Assembly (NCBI GenBank): GCA_965651595.1
Contig: CBFGTA010000058.1
Span: 1-14,305 of the forward strand
Direction: 5' to 3'
Length of the DNA stretch: 14,305 nt
From: CBFGTA01 sp965651595
GTDB taxonomy: Bacteria > Actinomycetota > Actinomycetes > S36-B12 > UBA10799
The position numbers and the translations under genes were made by a program. The notes under the pieces are model-generated. The model worked only from the letters and a program-made list of their open reading frames with translations. It was not told the DNA's origin and made no database searches. Below are positions 7,784 to 13,601 of the stretch, piece by piece (positions within the stretch are counted from its first letter, which is position 1; each line of letters opens with the position of its first letter).

Positions 7784-8538
7784 CGCTCCAGGCTTGCCGT
7801 GTAACCCACTCCACGGACGGTGTAGATCATTTCGGGGGCTCCGATGTCACGCAACTTCTGACGCAGGTAGCCGATGTAGACCGTGAGATTCTTGGAGTCT
7901 GGGCCGAAGTCGTAGCCCCATACGCGGTCGTAGATTGTGCTGCGGTCAAGAACTACATCAGGATGCGACACGAGCAGGTGGAGAATGTCGAATTCGGTCT
8001 TAGTCAAGTCGAGCCGCTCGCCGCGAAAGCGGGCCTGCCGTGAGGCTGGAACGACTTCGAGTTCTCCCAAGGTGAGGGTGGCGGATTCGCTGCCTGAGGC
8101 CGGGTTCGGGTTCGGGGTGAGGGAAGACCGGCGGGTCAGGGCCCTGATGCGGGCGAACAATTCTGCCAACGCGAACGGCTTCGTCATGAAGTCGTCGGCG
8201 CCCGCGTCGAGTCCCTGGACTCGATCTCCGATCTCGTGGCGAGCCGTCAGAATCAGTATTGGCGTCATCACATCGCGTGAACGCAACAGCTCACAGACGA
8301 CGATGCCGTCTGCCCCGGGGAGTCCGAGGTCAAGCACAATCGCGTCAAAGGGCGTCGAGGTGGCCTGTTCGAGGGCGGCGAGCCCGTCCGTGGCGGTGGA
8401 GACGTCGTAGTTGCGCAGGGTAAGGGCCCGAGCAACGGACTCGAGCAGAGCCGGATCGTCGTCGACCACCAAAACACGTCCGCTGGTGGCCGCATCGGCA
8501 ACCGGCGCTTGTGAGGTCCACTTGCTGGCTGGGTTCAC
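7780..8538 (-). CDS. OmpR-family response regulator
   Basis: DNA-binding response regulator of 252 residues from the chosen GTG. The receiver domain (about 20-137) has the acidic triplet VVDDD (D26-D28), the phosphoacceptor D70 in IVLDLGLPG, T98 in LILTAR and K120 in TKPF. A 20-residue Ser/Pro/Asn linker (SLTPNPNPASGSES) leads to the winged-helix output domain, recognisable by RLDLTKTEFDILHLL, VWGYDFGPDSKNLTVYIGYLRQKL and the C-terminal YTVRGVGYTAS. It is close in layout to MprA. Start: GTG at 8538 follows GAAGGGAG by 4 bases; an upstream ATG at 8586 in the same frame would add 16 unconserved residues and has no ribosome binding site. It is first in an RR-HK-MFS operon and probably activates or represses it (inference). 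Confidence 0.94.
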   Translation of the reverse strand: MNPASKWTSQAPVADAATSGRVLVVDDDPALLESVARALTLRNYDVSTATDGLAALEQATSTPFDAIVLDLGLPGADGIVVCELLRSRDVMTPILILTARHEIGDRVQGLDAGADDFMTKPFALAELFARIRALTRRSSLTPNPNPASGSESATLTLGELEVVPASRQARFRGERLDLTKTEFDILHLLVSHPDVVLDRSTIYDRVWGYDFGPDSKNLTVYIGYLRQKLRDIGAPEMIYTVRGVGYTASLER

Positions 8539-8542
8539 GCCG

Positions 8543-8550
8543 CTCCCTTC
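8543..8550 (-). promoter_or_regulatory. Ribosome binding site deciding the response regulator start
   Basis: GAAGGGAG on the minus strand lies 4 bases before the GTG at 8538. It supports that start over the ATG 48 bases upstream, which has no comparable site. Confidence 0.6.
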
Positions 8551-8715
8551 AGGAGGTCTCGCTACTGCTCGGTGGTCGCAGCCCATTGTGCCTGGTTCGG
8601 TGGCATCGCGAGGTCAGGCTTATCAGAATCTTGCCCAAGGCTAGGAATCAGGCTGCGGTGATCGGTCCAACCACGGCCCCAGACCAGTTGGCTTGGTGAC
8701 TTCATTCCGAACGCG

Positions 8716-8748
8716 CTTGAGGGGCCAGTCAGAAACTGGCCCCTCAAG
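8716..8748 (-). terminator. Strong 14-bp hairpin, probable terminator of padR-ino1
   Basis: Arms CTTGAGGGGCCAGT (8716-8729) and ACTGGCCCCTCAAG (8735-8748) are perfectly complementary around a 5-base CAGAA loop. No U-run follows on the minus strand. It is the second of two hairpins downstream of the inositol synthase stop and upstream of the response regulator, so it should insulate the two operons. The length and GC content make a stable U-less terminator plausible. Confidence 0.7.
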
Positions 8749-8761
8749 GTGAAGGAGTGGT

Positions 8762-8784
8762 CAGTCGTGATCACATCACGACTG
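8762..8784 (-). terminator. First hairpin after inositol synthase
   Basis: CAGTCGTGA (8762-8770) and TCACGACTG (8776-8784) form a perfect 9-bp stem around TCACA; a T-A pair at 8771/8775 could extend it. It begins 6 bases after the ino1 stop on the minus strand. It may act as a first terminator or as a 3'-end stabilising stem in tandem with the hairpin at 8716-8748. Confidence 0.5.
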
Positions 8785-8790
8785 TGAGGA

Positions 8791-9870
8791 TCAGCGCTCG
8801 ATGTCGCCGCGGATGAAAGCCTCGACGGCTGCGTACGCTTCGTCGTCGGAATACTGAACCGGCGGGCTCTTCATGAAGTACGACGATGCCGACAGGATCG
8901 GACCACCGATGCCACGGTCCTTGGCAATCTTGGCCGCCCGCAGAGCATCGATGATGATTCCGGCCGAGTTCGGCGAATCCCACACTTCGAGCTTGTATTC
9001 CAGCGAAAGGGGAACGTCGCCGAAGTTGCGCCCTTCCAGGCGAACGAAAGCCCATTTGCGGTCGTCGAGCCAGGCAACGTAGTCGCTGGGCCCGATGTGG
9101 ACGTTGCGGTCGTGGATGCCGTCGCGCAGTTGGCTCGTCACTGACTGGGTCTTCGAGATCTTCTTGGATTCGAGGCGCTCGCGCTCAAGCATGTTCATGA
9201 AGTCCATGTTGCCGCCCACGTTGAGCTGGTAGGTGCGGTCGACGGTGACGCCACGGTCCTCGAACAACTTCGCGAGCACGCGGTGGGTAATCGTGGCTCC
9301 TACTTGACTCTTGATATCGTCGCCGACAATCGGAACCCCGGCGGCGGTGAACTTGTCGGCCCATTCGGGTGTGCCAGCAATGAACACGGGCAGGGCATTG
9401 ACGAAGGCCACACCGGCGTCGATCGCGCACTGGGCGTAGAACTTGGCGGCCTGTTCAGAGCCGACGGGCAAGTAGCAGACGAGAACGTCTGCCTGGGCCT
9501 CACGCAGGGCAGCGACGACGTCGACTGGCTGATCGTCAGACTCGGTGATCATTTCCCGGTAGTACTTGCCGAGTCCGTCGTAGGTGTGGCCTCGTTGGAC
9601 CGCGACACCTGTCGGCGGAACGTCGCAGATCTTGATCGTATTGTTCTCGCTGGCCACGATCGCGTGGGCGAGGTCTTGGCCGACCTTCTTTGCGTCGACG
9701 TCAAACGCAGCCACGAACTCCACGTCGCCGATGTGGTAATCGCCGAACTGCACGTGCATCAGGCCGGGCACGCGATCGTTTGAGTCCGCGTCGCGGTAGT
9801 ACTCAACACCCTGTACGAGCGAGGCCGCGCAGTTGCCCACGCCGACGATGGCGACTCGAATGGATCCCAT
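8791..9870 (-). CDS. ino1: Inositol-3-phosphate synthase
   Basis: Converts D-glucose 6-phosphate to 1D-myo-inositol 3-phosphate using NAD as a recycled cofactor; the cytoplasmic first step to phosphatidylinositol, mannosides and mycothiol in actinobacteria. At 359 residues it has the short form known from M. tuberculosis Ino1 (Rv0046c), shorter than the eukaryotic enzymes. The Rossmann NAD loop is VGVGNCAASLVQG (9-21). Family motifs include VFIAGTPEW (162-170), DDIKSQVGATITHR (184-197), LNVGGNMDFMNM (216-227), the catalytic-domain stretch with NSAGIIIDALRAAK (301-314), and SASSYFMKSPP (327-337). ATG at 9870 has AAGGAG 5 bases upstream, located inside the end of padR, whose stop is only 2 bases before the ATG. 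So it is the second gene of a padR-ino1 operon. Two hairpins follow its stop. Confidence 0.97.
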   Translation of the reverse strand: MGSIRVAIVGVGNCAASLVQGVEYYRDADSNDRVPGLMHVQFGDYHIGDVEFVAAFDVDAKKVGQDLAHAIVASENNTIKICDVPPTGVAVQRGHTYDGLGKYYREMITESDDQPVDVVAALREAQADVLVCYLPVGSEQAAKFYAQCAIDAGVAFVNALPVFIAGTPEWADKFTAAGVPIVGDDIKSQVGATITHRVLAKLFEDRGVTVDRTYQLNVGGNMDFMNMLERERLESKKISKTQSVTSQLRDGIHDRNVHIGPSDYVAWLDDRKWAFVRLEGRNFGDVPLSLEYKLEVWDSPNSAGIIIDALRAAKIAKDRGIGGPILSASSYFMKSPPVQYSDDEAYAAVEAFIRGDIER

Positions 9871-9872
9871 TG

Positions 9873-10499
9873 TTACTCCTTCAATGTTCCTTGATCGGTC
9901 GCGTTGACACGATCAGTTGGTTCGTTCGCGCCCGGGGTGTGCCGGGGCTGATGAGTTTGTTCGCTGGCTATCAACTCGTTGAGCCAACGGACTTCGCGCT
10001 CGACGCTGTCAAGTCCGTGGCGAGCGAGTTCGGCGGTATAGCTGTCGACCCGTTCGGCCGTTCGGCCCATCGCTTGCTTGAGCTCGCTGAGACGTTCTTC
10101 GAGGCGGCTGCGACGCCCGTGCAGGATGCGCATGCGTACGTCACTGGTAGTGCGGCCAAAGAATGCGAAATGAACTCCGAATCGTTCGTCGTCCCAGGCG
10201 TCGGGGCCCGCTTCAGCGAGGTAGTTCTCGAACGTCTCTTTGCCGTCGGCGGTGAGCTGGTAAACAATTTTGGAGCGACGGCCGGACAGCGCTGGCGCTC
10301 CGGCATCGGCCGGGCCGACTTCACGGATGAGTCCGCTAGCGAGCATGTGCTTGAGGCATGGGTACAAAGATCCGTAAGAAATGGCGCGGAAACTGCCGAG
10401 CACCGCATTGAGCTGCTTGCGCAGTTCGTAGCCATGTAGCGGCGAATCGTGGAGGAGGCCCAGGACGGCAAATTCCAAGACGTTGGAGCGTCGTGCCAT
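9873..10499 (-). CDS. PadR family transcriptional regulator
   Basis: Dimeric winged-helix regulator of 208 residues. The N-terminal PadR domain (about 8-95) shows the typical signature: FAVLGLLHDSPLHGYELRKQL, then SYGSLYPCLKHMLASGLI, then the wing with RSKIVYQLTADGKETF. The second half (about 100-175) is helical and charged, matching the PadR C-terminal dimerisation (Vir_C-like) region. The last 30 residues are polar and likely disordered. ATG at 10499 has AAGGAG 5 bases upstream. It corresponds by position to Rv0047c, next to ino1. Its stop TAA (9873-9875) and the ino1 ATG are separated by 2 bases, so the regulator and inositol synthase are co-expressed. The palindrome-rich promoter in front suggests autoregulation, which would also control ino1. 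The ligand is unknown. Confidence 0.93.
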   Translation of the reverse strand: MARRSNVLEFAVLGLLHDSPLHGYELRKQLNAVLGSFRAISYGSLYPCLKHMLASGLIREVGPADAGAPALSGRRSKIVYQLTADGKETFENYLAEAGPDAWDDERFGVHFAFFGRTTSDVRMRILHGRRSRLEERLSELKQAMGRTAERVDSYTAELARHGLDSVEREVRWLNELIASEQTHQPRHTPGANEPTDRVNATDQGTLKE

Positions 10500-10552
10500 G
10501 GTTTCTCCTTCCGGATCCGTATGCTCGCCGAGGCGGTCTCCGCCAACCGGCT

Positions 10553-10612
10553 GTCGTTATATCGTGCCAGATGTATCGAATCGATATATCAGTGACCTTA
10601 CGATAACGACAT
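10553..10612 (-). promoter_or_regulatory. padR-ino1 promoter with overlapping palindromic operator
   Basis: On the minus strand a TATAAC -10 candidate lies at 10556-10561, about 57 bases before the padR ATG. Upstream of it is the palindrome TATCGA-A-TCGATA (10574-10586), extendable to 10571-10589 with one mismatched pair. This lies in the predicted spacer/-35 region (roughly -22 to -40), so a bound dimer should block RNA polymerase. A second inverted pair, GTCGTTAT (10553-10560) and ATAACGAC (10603-10610), flanks it almost symmetrically, and GATATATC (10583-10590) is a further overlapping palindrome. PadR proteins commonly bind AT-rich dyads in their own promoter. The -10 and the protein bound are inference; the dyads are seen directly. 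Confidence 0.6.
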
Positions 10613-10691
10613 ATACCCTGATGCGGGAGCAGGCCCACCGAAGCGGTCTGTGATCTAGGACACGCGGCAAACGGGACACTGCTGCAGAATT

Positions 10692-10722
10692 GTTGATACC
10701 CCGCAGTCGGCGGGGTATCAAC
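10692..10722 (-). terminator. 13-bp hairpin, probable terminator of the FAD dehydrogenase gene
   Basis: GTTGATACCCCGC (10692-10704) and GCGGGGTATCAAC (10710-10722) are perfect arms around a 5-base loop, about 80 bases after the FAD dehydrogenase stop. A smaller stem, CCTGAC/GTCAGG (10731-10745, loop AGG), lies just before it in the direction of transcription. No U-run follows. The roughly 300 bases between 10500 and 10802 hold only these hairpins and the padR promoter; I see no small gene there. Confidence 0.65.
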
Positions 10723-10802
10723 GGCAAGTTCCTGACAGGGTCAGGTGGCGTGGAGGCTCGAAGGCTGGAGTGCCCAACTGATCCGGGCCGGACGCTGGTG
10801 GA

Positions 10803-12455
10803 TCAGTTAACTGCGTTGGCGACTGCCCGACCGGCTGAGCGACCAGAGAAGATGCACCCGCCGAGGAACGTGCCTTCGAGGGCCCGATAACCGTGTACGC
10901 CGCCACCCCCGAAGCCAGCTACTTCTCCCGCGGCGTACAAGCCGTCGAACACGCTGCCGTCGGGACGCAGCACCTGGCCTTGAAGGTTGGTCTGCAGGCC
11001 GCCCAGTGTCTTGCGGGTCAGGATGTTGAGCTTCACGGCAATCAGCGGACCGTTCTTCGGGTCCAGAATCCGGTGTGGGCTGGCCGTCCGAATGAGCTTG
11101 TCTCCCTTGTACTTGCGGGAGGCACGGATCGCCATGATCTGAAAGTCCTTGCCAAAGTCGTTGTCGAGGTCTCGATCACGTTCCTCGATCTGGCGGCGAA
11201 CTTTGTCGATCTCGAGGAGTGCCTCGTCGGTCAGGTTGTTCATCCCGGCCACCAAGTCTTCAATGTTCTCGGCCACCACGAAGTCCTCGCCGTACTTCTT
11301 GAAAGCCTCGACAGGTCCCGGCGCCCCTGGCAGGGCGCGTTTGGCGAGCAGGCGCATGTCCTTCTCAGTGAGATCAGGGTTCTGTTCGGAGCCTGACAGC
11401 CCAAACTCCTTCTCGATGATCTTCTGGGTGAGGATGAACCAGGAGTAGTCGTGTCCGGTTTGCTGGATGTGCTGGAGCGTGCCGAGAGTGTCGTATCCAG
11501 GCAAACACGGAATCGGCATTCGATTGCCTTCGGCGTCGAACCACAACGATGAAGGCCCCGGCAGGATTCGGATGGCGTGGTCAGTCCAGATGGGATTCCA
11601 GTTTCGAATGCCCTCGACGTAGTGCCACATGCGATCACGATTGGTGATGCGAGCACCGGCCTGTTCTGAAATGCCCAACATGCGTCCGTCGACATGATCA
11701 GGTACCCCGCAAATCATGTTTCGCGGGGGAGGCCCGAGGCGTTCGGGCCAATTCTGGCGAACCAGTTCGTGGTTGGCGCCGATCCCGCCGCTGGTCACGA
11801 CCACTGCTTGGGCCCGCAAGGCGAACTCACCCACAGACCGGCGGGAGCTCTTGCGGCCCCGGCTCACGCCGCTGGGCTCTAGGACTGTGCCACGCACTCC
11901 CGTGACGGTTCCGCCCTCGACAATCAATTCGTCGACTTGGTGGCGAAATCGGAAGTCAATCTTGCCCTGCTCGTGCGATTCGCGCACACGCCGCTCGAAA
12001 GGCTCCACGACGCCCGGTCCAGTGCCCCATGTGATGTGGAATCGGGGGACGGAGTTGCCGTGGTCGCTGGCCAAGTGACCACCTCGCTCGGCCCAACCCA
12101 CGATCGGGAACCATTTCATCCCCTGAGCGGCCAACCACGAACGCTTTTCACCCGCAGCAAAGTCGACGTAGGCTTCGGCCCACTGGCGGCCCCAGTAGTC
12201 CTCGTCATCTCGGTCAAACCCTGCCGAACCCAACCAGTCCTGCAAGGCGAGTTCGTACGAGTCTTTGATTCCAAGCCGCCGCTGTTCGGGGCTGTTGACG
12301 AAGAAGAGTCCGCCAAATGACCAGAACGCTTGGCCACCGAGGGACTGTTCGGGCTCCTGGTCGACGATGACTACTTTCTTGCCCCGGTCGGCGATTTCTG
12401 CCGCTGCGACGAGTCCCGCCAGGCCGCCACCAACCACAATCACATCTGCATCCAC
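10803..12455 (-). CDS. FAD-dependent dehydrogenase (3-ketosteroid dehydrogenase/fumarate reductase superfamily)
   Basis: Flavoprotein of 550 residues. The N-terminal FAD-binding Rossmann fold has DVIVVGGGLAGLVAAAEIA (residues 4-22) and an acidic end of strand 2 (VVIVDQEP). Next comes GGQAFWSFGGLFFV, typical of the fumarate reductase/succinate dehydrogenase flavoprotein superfamily. A central FAD segment has AQAVVVTSGGIGAN, and the C-terminal flavin segment GLYAAGEVAGFGGGGVHGYR (505-524) is followed by LEGTFLGGCIFSGRSAGR. It matches the large cytoplasmic predicted-oxidoreductase group (COG3573, Rv0785-like) often annotated as FAD-binding dehydrogenase. A steroid substrate is not shown: the motif after AAGE differs from true KstD enzymes. 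GTG at 12455 follows AAGGAG by about 7 bases. It lies alone, with no steroid or lipid catabolism genes nearby, so the substrate remains open. Confidence 0.9.
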   Translation of the reverse strand: MDADVIVVGGGLAGLVAAAEIADRGKKVVIVDQEPEQSLGGQAFWSFGGLFFVNSPEQRRLGIKDSYELALQDWLGSAGFDRDDEDYWGRQWAEAYVDFAAGEKRSWLAAQGMKWFPIVGWAERGGHLASDHGNSVPRFHITWGTGPGVVEPFERRVRESHEQGKIDFRFRHQVDELIVEGGTVTGVRGTVLEPSGVSRGRKSSRRSVGEFALRAQAVVVTSGGIGANHELVRQNWPERLGPPPRNMICGVPDHVDGRMLGISEQAGARITNRDRMWHYVEGIRNWNPIWTDHAIRILPGPSSLWFDAEGNRMPIPCLPGYDTLGTLQHIQQTGHDYSWFILTQKIIEKEFGLSGSEQNPDLTEKDMRLLAKRALPGAPGPVEAFKKYGEDFVVAENIEDLVAGMNNLTDEALLEIDKVRRQIEERDRDLDNDFGKDFQIMAIRASRKYKGDKLIRTASPHRILDPKNGPLIAVKLNILTRKTLGGLQTNLQGQVLRPDGSVFDGLYAAGEVAGFGGGGVHGYRALEGTFLGGCIFSGRSAGRAVANAVN

Positions 12456-12600
12456 TGGTCACTCCTTCAATTGATCTCGCGCGACACGTGGCTTCCGGCG
12501 ATGAGTGGGTGAGCCAGCGTCCTTCACTGCATCCCTAGCTTGGCGCGATTGTTCGAGCGTTGCAGCGCGAGGACCGCCCGACCATCGGTTGGCAGCCGCG

Positions 12601-12819
12601 TCAGCGGCTCTTGGACTGAAGGATTCGCCAGACAATCGCCGCTATCGTCGCGATCACCACAATTCCGGTGATGACGATGGCCCCCATCGACGGATACCGG
12701 GCGGCGCTGACGATCAGGATGAACGAAGCGATTACGAGCAAAATGACGGCAAATGTGGCGCCCGGGTTCGGAGAAGGCCCGGGTTCCTTGCTGTTGGACA
12801 CTGACCCAGCCAACCGCAC
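12601..12819 (-). CDS. Small membrane protein with two transmembrane helices
   Basis: A 72-residue protein that I do not recognise. A polar N-tail rich in Ser, Pro, Asn and Gly (about 1-21) leads to helix 1 (FAVILLVIASFILIVSAA, about 23-40). A short RYPSMG turn follows, then helix 2 (AIVITGIVVIATIAAIVW, about 47-64) and a basic end RILQSKSR. By the positive-inside rule the C-terminus is probably cytoplasmic. Codons favour G/C at third positions like the neighbours, supporting a real gene. The GTG at 12819 is the first in-frame start after a stop; a GTG at 12801 would give a 66-residue form starting SNSKEPG. Neither has a clear ribosome binding site. It is divergent from the DUF5318 gene and 145 bases upstream of the FAD dehydrogenase. 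No function is assigned. Confidence 0.72.
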   Translation of the reverse strand: MRLAGSVSNSKEPGPSPNPGATFAVILLVIASFILIVSAARYPSMGAIVITGIVVIATIAAIVWRILQSKSR

Positions 12820-12946
12820 GACGAGTACGGATCACGGCCCGACACGCGGATAGCGCCGTGAGTTGGCCTCGCTGTGGCCTTGCTGCGGCATGCTGTGACG
12901 GTGTGGCGTTGGCGACAAAGATTCACTGCCTTGGCCATCAACACCG

Positions 12947-12952
12947 TACCCT
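12947..12952 (+). promoter_or_regulatory. -10-like box for a leaderless DUF5318 mRNA
   Basis: TACCCT (12947-12952) fits TAnnnT and is followed by 6 bases and then the ATG at 12959, the distance expected if transcription starts at the ATG. A weak TTCACT (12922-12927) could be a -35 with a long 19-base spacer. There is no Shine-Dalgarno before the ATG. Confidence 0.35.
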
Positions 12953-12958
12953 CGTTGA

Positions 12959-13483
12959 ATGGCTGTTCCGCGAGCGCCGCTGTCTGTCCGGGGACAACGG
13001 TCACCCACCCAGGCCCCTCGCCGGGAGTCGAGCGAGCCTGTTCGTGACGAGCCCGAGGACGTTGCTGATCCGGCCAGTCCGCGGCAAGTGATTGACTACG
13101 CACTTCAGCGCCGGGCGACGCTCGGCCGTTCGTTGTTGGCCGCGGCCGGGGCCAGCGAACACCGAGACCCCCACCCAGACTTGGCTCGCGCGGCCCGCTT
13201 CCACGGCGAAACCGCCCTGGAGCCCTGCCCCGCCTGCCGAACTGACGGCGTCTTGGTCTTGTTGCGTTACGTCTACGGCGATCAGCTCGGTTATCTGACG
13301 GGCCGCCTGCGCACCGCACACGAATTGCGTGAGATGGCGTTTCAGTTTGGGCGTTTTCGGGTATACGAAGTCGAGGTGTGTCGTAGCTGTGGTTGGAACC
13401 ACCTTCGGCTCAGTTACGTACTCGGCGACGGCGTCGTCCGGCCCCGGCCGGTCACGCCCCGTGACGTTGTGACCGACGCATGA
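12959..13483 (+). CDS. DUF5318 family protein with paired CxxC motifs
   Basis: A 174-residue protein of the actinobacterial DUF5318 family (Rv0049-like), function unknown. The conserved part starts near residue 42 with RQVIDYALQRRATL, then ARAARFHGE (77-84), CPAC (C90, C93), RYVYGDQLGYLTGR (103-116), an FRVYEVEVC stretch and CRSCGWNHL (C141, C144). The two CxxC pairs probably bind one zinc ion, giving a rubredoxin-like knuckle. The first 40 residues are Arg/Pro/Ser-rich and not part of the family core. Start: ATG 12959 is chosen because a -10-like box lies 6 bases upstream and because the only other start, GTG 13088, would cut off the Arg-Gln that I recall as conserved before V-[IV]-D-Y. It lies 118 bases upstream of the class A PBP gene on the same strand, as in other actinobacteria, suggesting a link to envelope synthesis. 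Confidence 0.9.
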   Translation: MAVPRAPLSVRGQRSPTQAPRRESSEPVRDEPEDVADPASPRQVIDYALQRRATLGRSLLAAAGASEHRDPHPDLARAARFHGETALEPCPACRTDGVLVLLRYVYGDQLGYLTGRLRTAHELREMAFQFGRFRVYEVEVCRSCGWNHLRLSYVLGDGVVRPRPVTPRDVVTDA

Positions 13484-13502
13484 CGCTATGACCGACACAT
13501 GA
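13471..13502 (+). repeat. Short tandem duplication at the DUF5318 stop codon
   Basis: GACCGACGCATGA (13471-13483) recurs with one change as GACCGACACATGA (13490-13502), 19 bases apart. The first copy ends with the DUF5318 stop codon; the second again reads Thr-Asp-Xaa-stop after an ATG. It looks like a local duplication of the gene end. Confidence 0.55.
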
Positions 13503-13601
13503 ATGTGGCTGAGCGCGAGACGAACGGACGTCCGGGAGCCCGAGGCGACTGGGTGTCCGGTGGTGCCTGGCGTACCACGTGAGAGTAAAGGATAGACCGA
13601 C
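13484..13601 (+). promoter_or_regulatory. Intergenic gap between DUF5318 and PBP genes
   Basis: These 118 bases hold the second copy of the small duplication and, near the end, AAAGGA as a ribosome binding site for the PBP. No clear -10/-35 pair or terminator is visible, so the PBP may be read from the DUF5318 promoter, from its own unrecognised promoter, or both. Confidence 0.25.

Noticed and set aside
9690..10439. 249-codon open frame on the plus strand across ino1 and padR
   Set aside because: It is antisense to two well-supported genes, the protein is Arg-rich at one end with no recognisable domain, and it would cross the operon junction.
10500..10802. Possible small RNA or small gene in the gap between padR and the FAD dehydrogenase
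   Set aside because: The signals there are explained by the padR promoter dyads and terminator hairpins; no independent promoter-plus-terminator unit or plausible small frame was seen.
12524..12835. 103-codon minus-strand frame overlapping the small membrane protein
   Set aside because: Its Arg/His-rich, low-complexity translation has no hydrophobic or domain pattern, while the alternative frame gives two clean membrane helices.
12732..13319. 195-codon minus-strand frame
   Set aside because: It is antisense to DUF5318, very Arg/Pro-rich and without a family match.
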